Part shown: positions 8,919 through 18,523 of the stretch, one piece after another | Layout of the letters: each line of letters opens with the position of its first letter | Position numbering within the stretch: the stretch's first letter is position 1 | Assembly: GCF_036250755.1 (NCBI RefSeq) | Contig: NZ_CP109583.1 | Location: forward strand, 6,115,501-6,179,500 | DNA from: Streptomyces uncialis | GTDB lineage: Bacteria; Actinomycetota; Actinomycetes; Streptomycetales; Streptomycetaceae | Direction: 5' to 3' | Length of the DNA stretch: 64,000 bases | Position numbers and translations under genes: made by a program | Notes under the pieces: model-generated | The model's database searches: none | Told to the model about the DNA's origin: nothing | The model's input: only the letters and a program-made list of their open reading frames with translations

Positions 8919-8959
8919 CCGAGGCGCTTACGCAAGAATCCTGCCCGATTTCGGGCAGA

Positions 8960-8988
8960 GCGGCCCCCGATTGCGGGTCGGGGGCCGC
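8960..8988 (-). terminator. GC-rich hairpin downstream of the DUF4429 gene
   Basis: An 11-bp perfect stem (GCGGCCCCCGA with TCGGGGGCCGC) and a 7-nt loop. A smaller CTGCCCGA/CGGGCAG hairpin lies beside it at 8941-8957. Both sit between two minus-strand genes and fit a stem-type terminator. Confidence 0.6.
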
Positions 8989-9099
8989 CCAGGGCGAAGT
9001 GAGGGACGTTCAGAAAAGCCGTGTGAGATTACATAAGGCGCGAATAGTGTGCCAATGGTGTGCGAAGGGGAAGAATGCGCCCAAACCGCACCTCCCGGG

Positions 9100-9999
9100 T
9101 CACATCCGGCTGAGGACCGCCTGCTTGGCCGCGGTGAACTCCTCCTGGGTGAGCACCCCCGCCTCCCGCAGCTCGCCCAGCTCCCGCAGCCTCCGCAGCA
9201 GCGCGTCGTGATCGTCCGCGAGAGGCGCGGGCGCGGGGGCCGGGGGCGCGGCGGGGGCCGCGGTGAGCGCCTTCGGCGGGGTGTCCCGGGTGAGCGCGGC
9301 CGGGTGCGGCAGCCGGGCCTGCACGGCCGCGGCGATCAACGCCATCAGCGGGTCCTTGCGGAACCCCCACAGGACCACCGCGTGCGGATCGTACTTCGGC
9401 GGTGCCTTCGTCGGCGGGACATTGCGCACGGTGAAACGGATGAAGCCGTTCTCCAGCCCCGCCGACGGCTGCCACTCGACGCCCTGGAGGGAGTCGACGG
9501 CCAGCGACCGGGTCCCGGCGGCGGCCTTCGCCTCCTCCGTCTTCCAGTTCCACTCCAGCCGTACATGCTCCCCGTCGAAGCTCGCCGTCCCGTCGCCCGC
9601 CTGCACCGACAGCGGCACCGAGGGGCCCGCCATCAGATAGCGGTCGGCCGGGCCGGACGGCACCTCGTCCAGCAGCAGGGCGTTGCGGACCTCGTCCACG
9701 AAGTACTCCGCGACCCCGCCCCGGTCCGGCTCCACCGACAGCTGGTACGGGTCCGTGCCGTCCGTCAGATGCCCGCCCGCGGCCTGGAGCAGCGGATCGG
9801 CCCCCTCCCGCAGCCGCAGCCGCAGCCGCCCGGCCTTGCGGCCCTGCTCGAAGGAGACACCCGCGACCGCCGTGAGCGGCACGGTCAGTTCACCCAGGGT
9901 CCTGCGGAGCAGACTCACCGCCTTGTCCCGGCCCGGTACGAGCCGCAGGGTCCCACCGTCGAAGGTCCAGGTTCCGTCGCGCTGGATGATTTCCGCCAT
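9100..9999 (-). CDS. DUF4429 protein with C-terminal SHOCT domain
   Basis: 299 residues. I recognise two DUF4429 repeats, one at about 1-120 ('GTWTFDGGTLRLVPGRDKAV', 'LTAVAGVSFEQGRKAGRLRL') and one at about 125-230 ('LSVQAGDGTASFDGEHVRLE', 'IRFTVRNVPPTKAPPKYDPH'). A Pro/Ala linker follows, then a SHOCT helical hairpin ('LRRLRELGELREAGVLTQEE'). SHOCT modules are thought to mediate oligomerisation or nucleic-acid contact, and DUF4429 proteins look like PH-domain-type strand barrels. No enzymatic residues stand out. The start chosen is ATG 9999 (MAEIIQRDGTW), because longer frames read into the non-coding side of the hexosaminidase promoter. Role unknown. Confidence 0.85.
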   Translation of the reverse strand: MAEIIQRDGTWTFDGGTLRLVPGRDKAVSLLRRTLGELTVPLTAVAGVSFEQGRKAGRLRLRLREGADPLLQAAGGHLTDGTDPYQLSVEPDRGGVAEYFVDEVRNALLLDEVPSGPADRYLMAGPSVPLSVQAGDGTASFDGEHVRLEWNWKTEEAKAAAGTRSLAVDSLQGVEWQPSAGLENGFIRFTVRNVPPTKAPPKYDPHAVVLWGFRKDPLMALIAAAVQARLPHPAALTRDTPPKALTAAPAAPPAPAPAPLADDHDALLRRLRELGELREAGVLTQEEFTAAKQAVLSRM

Positions 10000-10177
10000 A
10001 CGGGGATTCTCCCATCCCCGGCCAGGGTGGATGCTGGGTCCATGGACCGCGGGGGCGCGTACGAGGCACGCCCGCGGACCGCCGGCGCCAGGGGTCCCCG
10101 GCTCCCGTCCGCCGCCCACGACGAACCCCCTGCTGGATCCTGTGCTGGACCCCCAACGAACCCCGGAAGGAACGCCG

Positions 10178-11791
10178 GTGAACCCGCGTCACAGAACACC
10201 CCGGCTGGTCGGCTCGCTGCTGCTCCTCGCCACCACCGCCATCTCCTGCGCGGGCACCGCCGAGGACGGGGGCAAGAGCGGCTCACCGGCCGCCGCCGTG
10301 CCCGCGCTCGGCCGGGTGATCCCCGCGCCCGCCTCCGTCGAGCCCGGCGGGTCCGCGTTCCGGCTCACGGCCGCGACCCCGCTGCGGGTCGACGGCTCCC
10401 GCGCGGCCCAGGACGTCGCCGGATACCTCGCCGGGGTGCTGCGGCCCTCGACCGGCTACCGGCTGCCCGTCACCGGGGACGCCGGGGACGACGGCATCCG
10501 GCTGCTGCTCAGCGACGGGGAGCGGGAGCTCGGCGCCGAGGGATACCGGCTGGAGAGCACGGAACGGGCGGTGACGATCACCGCCCGGAAGGCCGCCGGA
10601 CTCTTCCACGGGGTGCAGACGCTGCGCCAGCTGCTGCCCGCCGCCGTCGAGCGCGACAGCGAGCAGCGCGGGCCCTGGACGGTGCCGGGCGGCACGGTCG
10701 AGGACACCCCCCGGTACGCCTACCGGGGCGCGATGCTGGACGTGGCGCGGCACTTCTTCACCGTCGAGGAGGTGAAGCGGTACATCGACCAGCTGGCCCT
10801 GTACAAGCTGAACAAGCTGCATCTGCATCTCACCGACGACCAGGGCTGGCGGCTCGCCGTCGACTCCTGGCCGAGGCTCACCGGCGTCGGCGGCGCCATC
10901 GAGGTCGGCGGCGGCGAAGGCGGCTTCTGGACCAAGGCGCAGTACCGGGAGCTGGTGGAGTACGCGGCCTCGCGGCATCTGGAGGTGGTGCCCGAGATCG
11001 ACATGCCGGGCCACACCGGTGCCGCCCTCAGCGCATACGCGAAGCTGAACTGCGACGGCAAGGCGCTCGACCCGTACACCGGCATCGAGGTCGGGCTGAC
11101 CTCGCTGTGCGTGCCGAAGGAGGTCACGTACGACTTCGTGGACGATGTGATCCGGGAGCTGGCGGAGCTGACGCCCGGCCCGGTCATCCACATCGGCGGC
11201 GACGAGGCGCATGTGACGCCGCACGACGAGTACGCCGCCTTCATGGACCGGGCGCAGGCCGTCGTCGGCAAGTACGGCAAGCGGGTCATGGCCTGGCACC
11301 AGCTCGCCGGGGCCCGTCCGGTGGACGGCGCGATCATCCAGTACTGGGGGTACGACAAGACGAAGGACGCCGAACGCGAGGGCGTGGCCGACGCGGCCCG
11401 CGCGGGCGCGAAGGTGGTGCTGTCCCCGGCCGACCGGTCGTACCTGGACATGAAGTACACCGAGGAGACCGAGCTGGGTCTCAAGTGGGCGGGCCTGGTG
11501 GAGGTACGGCGCTCCTACGACTGGGACCCGGCCGCGTATCTGGAGGGGCTGCCCGAGGACGCGGTGCTCGGGGTCGAGGCGCCGCTGTGGACGGAGACGC
11601 TCGGGACGACGGAGGAACTGGACGTCATGGCGTTCCCCCGGCTGCCCGGGATCGCGGAGCTGGGCTGGTCGCCGCGGGCCACCCATGACTGGGACACCTA
11701 CAAGCACCGGCTGGTGGCACAGGCGCCCCGCTGGGACGCGCTGGGCATCCGCTACCACCGCTCCCCGCAGGTGCCCTGGCCGAAGGACTGA
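10178..11791 (+). CDS. Lipoprotein beta-N-acetylhexosaminidase (GH20)
   Basis: A 537-residue secreted glycosidase that removes terminal GlcNAc from chitin oligomers. The N-terminus has a signal peptide ending in a lipobox ('LLLLATTAISCAG'), so it is a membrane-anchored lipoprotein. After a GH20b domain, the (beta/alpha)8 domain begins near 'RYAYRGAMLDVARHFFTVEE'. The catalytic pair is D342-E343 in 'VIHIGGDEAHVT'. 'HLTDDQGWRLAVDSWPRLT' and 'VVPEIDMPGHTGAAL' are substrate-cleft motifs. The GTG start at 10178 follows GGAAGGAA. In the related S. coelicolor locus the hexosaminidase gene lies next to the end of desABCD. Here it is convergent with desA alone, 95 bp away. Confidence 0.93.
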   Translation: MNPRHRTPRLVGSLLLLATTAISCAGTAEDGGKSGSPAAAVPALGRVIPAPASVEPGGSAFRLTAATPLRVDGSRAAQDVAGYLAGVLRPSTGYRLPVTGDAGDDGIRLLLSDGERELGAEGYRLESTERAVTITARKAAGLFHGVQTLRQLLPAAVERDSEQRGPWTVPGGTVEDTPRYAYRGAMLDVARHFFTVEEVKRYIDQLALYKLNKLHLHLTDDQGWRLAVDSWPRLTGVGGAIEVGGGEGGFWTKAQYRELVEYAASRHLEVVPEIDMPGHTGAALSAYAKLNCDGKALDPYTGIEVGLTSLCVPKEVTYDFVDDVIRELAELTPGPVIHIGGDEAHVTPHDEYAAFMDRAQAVVGKYGKRVMAWHQLAGARPVDGAIIQYWGYDKTKDAEREGVADAARAGAKVVLSPADRSYLDMKYTEETELGLKWAGLVEVRRSYDWDPAAYLEGLPEDAVLGVEAPLWTETLGTTEELDVMAFPRLPGIAELGWSPRATHDWDTYKHRLVAQAPRWDALGIRYHRSPQVPWPKD

Positions 11792-11886
11792 CCCGGCGGG
11801 CCGGAGCCGGGGAAGCGGACGGCCCCGGCCCGCCCCGTCCCCGGGGCCGGCCGGACAGCGGTCGACCGCCCCCCTGTGACGGGTGG

Positions 11887-13278
11887 TCAGCCGATGGGGC
11901 CGAGGCGCTCCGCGAGATACCGCTCGGCGTGCCGGGAGATCAGGTCCAGCACGGCGCCGAGGTCGGCGGGTGTCGTCGCGGGGTCGAGCAGGGTCAGCTT
12001 GAGGTAGCGGCGGGCGCCCACCTTGGTGTCCGCGAGCACGGCGTCGCCCGAGTCGAACAGGGCTTTCCTGGCGTGGAGGTTGGCGCGGTCGATGTCCGCG
12101 GGGCCGGTCACGACCGGCGGCAGGTAGCGGAACACCAGGGTGGACAGCGCCGGTTCCATCAGGACCTCGAAGCGGGGGTCGGCGTCGAGGAGCCGCCAGC
12201 CCTCGGTGGCCAGGTCGCACACCTCGTCGAAGAGGTCCCCGACCGCGTCGGCGCCCATCACCCGCAGGGTCATCCACAGGGTGAGCGCGTCGAAACGGCG
12301 GGCCGTCCGCGCCTCCCGTCCCGCGCCGCGCGGTGCGGGGCGCAGGACCGAGCCGTCCCGGACCAGGACCGCCCTCGAACCCACCGGCTGGAAGAAGGAC
12401 TTGTGGTAGTCGACGGTGACGGAGTCGGCGTGCTCGATGCCCGCGAGGCGGTGGCGGTTGCGGCGGGAGGCGAGCAGTCCGCAGCTGTACGAGGCGTCGA
12501 CGTGCAGCCACACGCCGTACCGCGCGCACAGTGCGGCGATCTCCGGCAGCGGGTCGATGGAGCCGAAGTCGGTACTTCCGGCGGTGGCGACGACCGCCAT
12601 GGGGAGCAGTCCGGCGCGCTCGCAGCGGGCGAGTTCACGGGCGAGGGCGAGCACCCGCATCCGCCCGTCCGGGTCGCCGGGCACGGTGATGACGGCGTCC
12701 GGTCCGAGTCCTAGCTGTCCGGCGGCCGTCCGGACGCCGAAGTGACCGGCTTCCGAGGTGAGGACGCGCAGCCGCGCCGGGTCGCTGTCCCCGGTCCTGG
12801 CCAGCGCGAGCGTCAGCGCCTGGACGGTGGAGCGGGTGCCGCCGCCGGTGAAGACACCGTCGGCGGCGGGGCCGAGGCCGAGGCGGCCGGCGGTCCAGTC
12901 GATGAGCCGGCGCTCGATCAGGGCGCCGCCGGCCGACGGATCACGCGTGGCGAGCGGGGAGTCGACGGCGGCGAGCACGGCTTCGCCGACGGCCGCGGGG
13001 ATGACGACGGGGCAGTGCAGATGCGCGAGGTAGCGGGGGCGGCGGAAGGAGAGGGTGTCGCGCAGGTAGATCCCGTCCAGCTCGTCGAGGGCGAGACCCG
13101 TGTCGCCCAACGGGCGGTCGAGGTCGATCGCGGCGAGGCGCGGGGCGGGGGGTTCGGGGGTCCGGGCGGGGGACTGCCGTCCGGTGGTGGCGGCTCTTGT
13201 CGCCACCCGCTCGATTCCCTCGGTCACGGAGCGGCGGTACCGCTCCGTGGTCGTGTCATGGAGCAGGTGCGAACGCAT
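11887..13278 (-). CDS. desA: DesA-like lysine decarboxylase (desferrioxamine pathway)
   Basis: A 463-residue PLP-dependent group II decarboxylase, which in desferrioxamine synthesis converts lysine to cadaverine. The N-terminus 'MRSHLLHDTTTERYRRSVTE' and 'SAGGALIERRLIDWTAGRLG' match DesA as I know it. The Schiff-base lysine is K293 in 'VDYHKSFFQP', preceded by the PLP-binding 'LHVDASYSCGLLA'. Ribosome site GGGAGGA, with an iron box 50 bp upstream of the start. desB, desC and desD, normally directly downstream, are absent: the hexosaminidase gene is 95 bp away. A Pro-rich stretch (about residues 30-48) and several non-consensus residues ('FTGGGTRSTVQA' where I expect SGGTQSN) suggest drift. 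It could be active or decaying. Confidence 0.85.
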   Translation of the reverse strand: MRSHLLHDTTTERYRRSVTEGIERVATRAATTGRQSPARTPEPPAPRLAAIDLDRPLGDTGLALDELDGIYLRDTLSFRRPRYLAHLHCPVVIPAAVGEAVLAAVDSPLATRDPSAGGALIERRLIDWTAGRLGLGPAADGVFTGGGTRSTVQALTLALARTGDSDPARLRVLTSEAGHFGVRTAAGQLGLGPDAVITVPGDPDGRMRVLALARELARCERAGLLPMAVVATAGSTDFGSIDPLPEIAALCARYGVWLHVDASYSCGLLASRRNRHRLAGIEHADSVTVDYHKSFFQPVGSRAVLVRDGSVLRPAPRGAGREARTARRFDALTLWMTLRVMGADAVGDLFDEVCDLATEGWRLLDADPRFEVLMEPALSTLVFRYLPPVVTGPADIDRANLHARKALFDSGDAVLADTKVGARRYLKLTLLDPATTPADLGAVLDLISRHAERYLAERLGPIG

Positions 13279-13326
13279 GGGTCCTCCCGGACGGGGCGGT
13301 GGCGTGGGGGATGCCGGCGTTGAATT

Positions 13327-13345
13327 TAGGTAAGCCTAACCTAAT
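13327..13345 (-). promoter_or_regulatory. Iron box (DmdR1/IdeR-type operator) of desA
   Basis: The sequence TTAGGTAAGCCTAACCTAA is a 19-bp palindrome with 8 of 9 pairs matched, essentially the consensus bound by the iron repressors DmdR1/IdeR. It lies about 50 bp upstream of the desA start and should repress desA when iron is sufficient. Confidence 0.92.
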
Positions 13346-13369
13346 GTCTCCGTCGGTGTCCGGGCGGGC

Positions 13370-14235
13370 CGCCTCCGCGGGTCGCCTTCGCTTGCGCTTC
13401 CCAGGTCTGTCCGGCGGGACGTATTTGTCCCTGCGCGGGTCGCCTTCGCTTGCGCCTCCAGGGTTCCCCACCTGGCCGTACTTGTCCCTGCGCGGGCCGT
13501 CCGTGGGTGCGCAGTTCCCCGCGCCCCTTCGGTCGCGCCCCTGCGGTTCCCGTTCGGGTGCGGATGGCTCTTGGTTGCTCGCGCAGTTCCCCGCGCCCCC
13601 GGATGCTGCCCCTTCGGGCTGTTCGTCGGGTGCGGGTCGGCCCTCGTTTTTGCGCAGTTCCCCGCGCCCCTTTGGGGGCGCCCCATCATGTTGTCCGTCG
13701 TCTGCGGAACCACCCTCCTCGCGGACTCGCACGTCTACGGGAGGGGGTGGGCGGGAATCTCTGCTCGCAGACTCCGATGCTCTTCAGTCGGGTCAGGGGC
13801 GTCGTACCGAGCGTGTCGGATCGAGGACGGAGAATCCCGACCGGCACCGACCCGAAGAACAAGCCGGACGCGCCCCAAAGGGGCGCGGGGAACTGCGCAA
13901 AAGACGAGAACCGCCCCGCACCCGAAGAGCGACGAACAGGGGCAGCACCCAGGGGCGCGGGGAACTGCGCGAAACCACCGAGCGACGGCACAGGAACGAA
14001 GTGCGTCCCGCCGGACAGACCTCACAAGCGCAAGCGAAGGCGACCCGCGGGGAACTGCGCACCCACCGAGCGACGGCACAGGAACGAAGTGCGTCCCGCC
14101 GGACAGACCTGGGAAGCGCAAGCGAAGGCGACCCGCGGGGAACTGCGCACCCACCGAGCGACGGCACAGGAACGGAGTACGTCCCGCCGGACAGACCTCA
14201 CAAGCGCAAGCGAAGGCGACCCGCAGGGGAAACCC
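13370..14235. repeat. Intergenic repeat island 1 (GGGGCGCGGGGAACTGCGC modules around a core)
   Basis: A non-coding, highly repetitive stretch between desA and acdH. The left arm (about 13370-13680) carries modules in reverse orientation, such as GCGCAGTTCCCCGCGCCCC. A unique core of roughly 175 bp occupies about 13690-13862. The right arm carries forward modules, including three tandem 88-bp units starting at 13980, 14068 and 14156 that each contain GAGCGACGGCACAGGAACG. The core recurs inverted at 40045-40220. Reading frames through the island are by-products of the repeats. In the relative I recall, desE/desF siderophore-uptake genes occupy this position. Confidence 0.9.
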
Positions 14236-14237
14236 CG

Positions 14238-15404
14238 TTACCCCGTAAGGCCAAGCTCGCGAGCGATCAGCATGCGCTGGACCTCGCTCGTCCCCTCCCC
14301 GATCTCCAGGATCTTGGAGTCCCGCCACATCCGCGCCACGGGGTACTCGTTCATGAACCCGTACCCCCCATGCACCTGCGTGGCCTCCCGCGCGTTGTCC
14401 ACCGCGATCGTCGAGGAGTACAGCTTCGCCAGCGCGGCCTCCTTCTTGAAGGGCTCACCGGCGACCAGCCGGCTCGCCGCGTCCCGCCACGCCAACCGCG
14501 AGGTGTACGCCTTCATCTCCATGTCCGCGATCTTGAACTGGATCGCCTGGTACGACCCGATGTTCCGCCCGAACGCGTGCCGTTCCTTCGCGTACTTCAC
14601 CGACTCGTCGACACACCCCTGCGCGAGCCCCGTGGCCAGCGCCGCGATGGCGATCCGGCCCTCGTCCAGGATGCGCAGGAACTGCGCGTACCCGCGTCCC
14701 AGCTCCCCGAGCAGGTTCGCCGCCGGGACCCGTACGTCCACGAAGGACAGCTCCCGGGTGTCGGAGGCGTTCCAGCCGACCTTGGAGTAGGGGGCGGCGA
14801 CGGTGAACCCGGGCGTGCCCGACGGGACGATGATCGAGGAGATCAGCGGACCGCCGTCCGGCTTGCGGCCCGTGACCGCGGTGACGGTGACCAGCCCGGT
14901 GATGTCCGTACCGGAGTTGGTGATGAAGCACTTCGTGCCGTTGATGACCCACTCGCCGGTCGCCTCGTCCAGCCGGGCGGTCGTCCGGGTGGCACCCGCG
15001 TCGGAACCGCCGTCCGGCTCGGTCAGCCCGAACGCGCCGAGGGTCTCGCCCGCGCACAGCGCGGGCAGCCACGTCCGCTTCTGCTCCTCCGTGCCGAACA
15101 GATGCAGCGGCATCGCGCCCAGCGACACCCCCGCCTCCAGGGTGATCGCCACCGACGAGTCGACCCGCGCCAGTTCCTCCAGCGCGATCCCGAGCGCGAG
15201 GTAGTCGCCGCCCATCCCGCCGTACTCCTCCGGGAACGGCAGCCCGAACAGGCCCATCCGGCCCATCTCCCGGACGATCTCGTACGGGAACTCATGACGC
15301 TCGTAGAGCTCGCCGATCTTCGGCGCGACCACGTCGTGGGCGAACGCCTCGACGGTGCGCCGCAGTTCTTCGTGCTCGGGGGAGAGGCGGTGGTCGAGCG
15401 TCAT
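14238..15404 (-). CDS. acdH: Acyl-CoA dehydrogenase, probably isovaleryl-CoA dehydrogenase
   Basis: A 388-residue FAD-dependent acyl-CoA dehydrogenase that would oxidise isovaleryl-CoA to 3-methylcrotonyl-CoA. Motifs in order: N-terminal helical domain 'LPFPEEYGGMGGDYLALGIA', flavin-binding 'GAFGLTEPDGGSDAGATRTT' and 'GTKCFITNSGTDI', then 'YAKERHAFGRNIGSYQAIQF' and the C-terminal 'QVHGGYGFMNEYPVARMWRD'. The start is ATG 15404, overlapping the hmgL stop (ATGA), so it is the last gene of a coupled operon of carboxylase, HMG-CoA lyase and dehydrogenase. This neighbourhood, rather than the protein alone, points to leucine catabolism. Confidence 0.93.
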   Translation of the reverse strand: MTLDHRLSPEHEELRRTVEAFAHDVVAPKIGELYERHEFPYEIVREMGRMGLFGLPFPEEYGGMGGDYLALGIALEELARVDSSVAITLEAGVSLGAMPLHLFGTEEQKRTWLPALCAGETLGAFGLTEPDGGSDAGATRTTARLDEATGEWVINGTKCFITNSGTDITGLVTVTAVTGRKPDGGPLISSIIVPSGTPGFTVAAPYSKVGWNASDTRELSFVDVRVPAANLLGELGRGYAQFLRILDEGRIAIAALATGLAQGCVDESVKYAKERHAFGRNIGSYQAIQFKIADMEMKAYTSRLAWRDAASRLVAGEPFKKEAALAKLYSSTIAVDNAREATQVHGGYGFMNEYPVARMWRDSKILEIGEGTSEVQRMLIARELGLTG

Positions 15405-16387
15405 GACTGCTGCTCCTCGGGGGACTGGTCCGCGGTGGCCCCGGTCAGGGCGCGGACGGTACGGGACGGGCTGGGGCGGCCCAGCCGGCCGGCCATCCAC
15501 CCGCTCGTGGCGGTGAGACGGCCGAGGTCGACACCGGTCTCGACACCGAGACCGGTCAGCATCCAGACGAGGTCCTCGGTGGCGAGGTTGCCGGTGGCGG
15601 ACTTCGCGAACGGGCAGCCGCCCAGTCCGCCCGCGGACGCGTCGACCGTGGTGACACCGTGCTGGAGGGCCGCGAGGGTGTTCGCGAGCGCCTGCCCGTA
15701 GGTGTCGTGGAAGTGCACCCCGATCCGGTCGGTGGGGACACCCTCCGCGTTCAGCGCGGTGAGCAGCGCGAGGACATGGCCGGGGGTGGCGACGCCGATG
15801 GTGTCGCCGAGGCTCAGTTCGTCGCAGCCCATGTCCAGCAGGGCCCGGGCGACCCGGACGACCTGGGCGAGGGGCACGGGCCCCTCCCACGGGTCGCCGA
15901 AGCACATCGACAGATAGCCGCGGACCCGGACCCCGCCGTGCTCACCGCCCTTGGCGCGGGTGACGACCGGCTCGAACATCGCGAGGGACTCGTCGACCGT
16001 GCGGTTCAGATTGGCCTTGGCGAACGACTCCGTGGCGCTGGCGAAGACGGCGACGCTCCGGGCGCCCAGCGCGAGGGCGCGGTCCAGACCGCGGGCGTTG
16101 GGCACCAGTACGGGCAGGGCCACGCCCCGCTCGCCCAGCTCGCGCACCAGCGGGTACAGCCGCTCCGCGTCGGCGAGCTGCGGCACCCACTTGGGGTGGA
16201 CGAAGCTGGTGGCCTCGACGGTGGTGAGGCCCGCGTCGGCCAGCCGGTGGACGAACTCGGCCTTCACCTCGGTGGGGACGACCGCCTTCTCGTTCTGGAG
16301 TCCGTCGCGGGCGCCCACCTCGTGGATACGGACCCGGGGCGGGAGTCCGGGCACGGGCACGGGCATCGGCAGTCCGGCGGCGGTCAT
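15401..16387 (-). CDS. hmgL: Hydroxymethylglutaryl-CoA lyase
   Basis: A 328-residue TIM-barrel lyase of the HMGL/DRE family that splits 3-hydroxy-3-methylglutaryl-CoA into acetoacetate and acetyl-CoA, the last step of leucine breakdown. '[20 protein letters not shown]' holds the metal and catalytic residues at the barrel start, '[14 protein letters not shown]' and '[15 protein letters not shown]' supply His ligands, and '[20 protein letters not shown]' is the signature loop with the catalytic Cys. It overlaps the genes on both sides by 4 nt (ATGA at 16384-16387 and 15401-15404), which argues for tight translational coupling. The 15-residue Pro-rich N-terminus is a minor variation. Confidence 0.95.
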   Translation of the reverse strand: MTAAGLPMPVPVPGLPPRVRIHEVGARDGLQNEKAVVPTEVKAEFVHRLADAGLTTVEATSFVHPKWVPQLADAERLYPLVRELGERGVALPVLVPNARGLDRALALGARSVAVFASATESFAKANLNRTVDESLAMFEPVVTRAKGGEHGGVRVRGYLSMCFGDPWEGPVPLAQVVRVARALLDMGCDELSLGDTIGVATPGHVLALLTALNAEGVPTDRIGVHFHDTYGQALANTLAALQHGVTTVDASAGGLGGCPFAKSATGNLATEDLVWMLTGLGVETGVDLGRLTATSGWMAGRLGRPSPSRTVRALTGATADQSPEEQQS

Positions 16388-18513
16388 GAGACACCCTCCG
16401 CGCCGGTGCCGTCCCCGCTGCCGTCCTTGTCGCCGCCGCCGTTCCCGCCGCCGGTGTCCGGGGCGGTCGCGGGTTCGACGACCGCGAGGACCTGGTCCAT
16501 CGCGACGGTGGTCCCGGGGCGTACGTCCAGCTCGGTGACCGTACCGGCGTGCGGGGCGGACACCATGTGCTCCATCTTCATCGCCTCGACCACCAGCAGG
16601 CTCTGCCCGGCGGTGACCTGGTCACCGACGGCGACCTTGACGACCGTGACCGTCCCGGGCATCGGGGCGGTGAGGGACCCGGCACCCGCGCCCGCGCCGC
16701 CGGTGAGGGACGCGGCCACCGGGTCGTGGTCCCGGACCTGCCAGGAGTCGCCGTCCCGCCCGAGCCAGTCGGCGGCCCGGTCGAAGGTGTGCCGGACGCC
16801 GTCGAGGGTGACGGTGACCCGGTCGGCGGTGACCGCCGCCGTGCCGCGCGGGACATGGGTGACGGGGTCCAGTCCCGGGACGCGCAGCGGGAACGCGACG
16901 GGGGCCGGGGTCCCGCCGAGGCGCCAGCCGGTCGGCGCGTCGAACGGGTCGCTCCAGCCGTCCGCCCGGGGGGCGGGGTGGAGCGCCGCGAGCCGGACCG
17001 CGGCGGCGGCCTCGTACACCTCCTCCGGCACCTCGCGGGGGACCAGTCCGTCGGCCTCCCGCTCGACCAGCCCGGTGTCCAGCCCGCCCGCGACCACCGC
17101 CGGGTGGGCGAGGAGGCGGCGCAGGAAGCCCGCGTTGGTGGGGACGCCGAGGGTGACCGTGTCCGCGAGCGCGGCCCGCAGCCGGCGCAGGGCGGTCGGC
17201 CGGTCGGGCCCGTACGCGATGACCTTGGACAGCATCGGGTCGTAGAGGCTGCCGACCTCCGTCCCGGCGCTGAGCCCCGAGTCGGTGCGGACCCCGTCAC
17301 CGTCCGGTTCGCGCAGCAGGAGGACCGTGCCGCCGGAGGGCAGAAAGCCCCGGGCGCCCTCCTTGACGGAGACGGTCTCGGCGCAGATCCGGGCCTCCAC
17401 GGCGTGCCCGGTCAGCGCGATGTCGTCCTGGCCGAACGGCAGCGGTTCACCGGCGGCGATCCGCAGCTGCCATTCGACGAGGTCGATCCCGGGGCGTCCG
17501 GCGACGGACACGGCCAGTTCGGTGACGGGGTGCTCGACCTGGAGGCGGGTGTTCATCTCCATGAACGAGAACCGGGACGGGTCCGCGCCGGGGACGATGA
17601 ACTCGACGGTGCCCGCGCCCCGGTAGCCGCAGGAGCGGGCCGCCTGCACGGCCGCCTCGCCCATCGCGGCCCGGGTAGCCGGGTCCAGCAGGACGCTCGG
17701 CGCCTCCTCGATGACCTTCTGGTGGCGGCGCTGGAGCGAGCACTCGCGCTCCCCGAGATGGACGACCCCGCCATGGGCGTCCGCGAGGACCTGGATCTCG
17801 ATATGGCGGGGCCGCTCGATCCAGCGCTCCACCAGAAGGGTGTCGTCACCGAAGGAGGCACGGGCCTCGCGCCGGGCGGCGGCGATCTCGTCACCGAGCG
17901 TGTCCGCGTCCCGGACCAGCCGCATGCCCTTGCCGCCGCCGCCCGCCGAGGGCTTCAGCAGTACGGGCATACCGATCGCGTGGGCGGCGGCGGTGAGCGC
18001 GGAGTCGTCCAGGGCCGATCCCGACGAGCCGGGGACCACCGGGACCCCGGCCGCGCGGACCGTCTCCTTGGCGCGGATCTTGTCGCCCATGAGGGCGATG
18101 GCCTCGGCGGACGGGCCGATGAAGGCGAGTCCGGCGTCGGCGCAGGCACGGGCGAATCCGGCGTTCTCCGCGAGGAAGCCGTACCCGGGGTGGACCGCCT
18201 GGGCGCCCGAACGGCGGGCCGCGTCCAGGATGCGGTCCACGGCGAGATAGCTCTCGGCGGACGGCGCCGGGCCGAGACGTACGGCGGTGTCCGCCTCCCG
18301 TACATGGCGGGCGTCGGCGTCCGCGTCGCTGAACACGGCGACCGAGCGGACGCCGAGGGCGCGCAGGGTACGGATCACCCGGACGGCGATCTCGCCGCGG
18401 TTGGCGACGAGGACGGTGTCGAACATCCGGGGGGCGGCGGCCGGGACGGCCCCGGCCGGGCCGGTGCCGATCGTGCCGGTGCCGGCGTCGGCGTGGGTCG
18501 TGGTGTCTGTCAT
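16384..18513 (-). CDS. mccA: Methylcrotonoyl-CoA carboxylase-type biotin-containing alpha subunit
   Basis: 709 residues with the full alpha-chain layout: a biotin carboxylase at about 30-480 ('[20 protein letters not shown]', ATP-grasp '[14 protein letters not shown]', '[20 protein letters not shown]', '[15 protein letters not shown]'), a linker, and a C-terminal biotinyl domain with the modified lysine in '[19 protein letters not shown]'. It carboxylates its own biotin with bicarbonate and ATP and hands it to the beta subunit encoded just upstream. Start chosen at 18513 ([11 protein letters not shown]) behind GAGGGCC, 10 bp after the beta-subunit stop. Family members for acetyl-, propionyl- and methylcrotonyl-CoA look alike, so specificity rests on the hmgL/acdH neighbours. 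Confidence 0.92.
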   Translation of the reverse strand: MTDTTTHADAGTGTIGTGPAGAVPAAAPRMFDTVLVANRGEIAVRVIRTLRALGVRSVAVFSDADADARHVREADTAVRLGPAPSAESYLAVDRILDAARRSGAQAVHPGYGFLAENAGFARACADAGLAFIGPSAEAIALMGDKIRAKETVRAAGVPVVPGSSGSALDDSALTAAAHAIGMPVLLKPSAGGGGKGMRLVRDADTLGDEIAAARREARASFGDDTLLVERWIERPRHIEIQVLADAHGGVVHLGERECSLQRRHQKVIEEAPSVLLDPATRAAMGEAAVQAARSCGYRGAGTVEFIVPGADPSRFSFMEMNTRLQVEHPVTELAVSVAGRPGIDLVEWQLRIAAGEPLPFGQDDIALTGHAVEARICAETVSVKEGARGFLPSGGTVLLLREPDGDGVRTDSGLSAGTEVGSLYDPMLSKVIAYGPDRPTALRRLRAALADTVTLGVPTNAGFLRRLLAHPAVVAGGLDTGLVEREADGLVPREVPEEVYEAAAAVRLAALHPAPRADGWSDPFDAPTGWRLGGTPAPVAFPLRVPGLDPVTHVPRGTAAVTADRVTVTLDGVRHTFDRAADWLGRDGDSWQVRDHDPVAASLTGGAGAGAGSLTAPMPGTVTVVKVAVGDQVTAGQSLLVVEAMKMEHMVSAPHAGTVTELDVRPGTTVAMDQVLAVVEPATAPDTGGGNGGGDKDGSGDGTGAEGVS

Positions 18514-18523
18514 GGCGTGGCCC

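Noticed and set aside
13197..15701. Very long open frames through repeat island 1 and the acdH antisense strand
   Set aside because: Low-complexity Arg/Pro/Gly products of repeat DNA and antisense of a genuine gene. High-GC sequence keeps such frames open.
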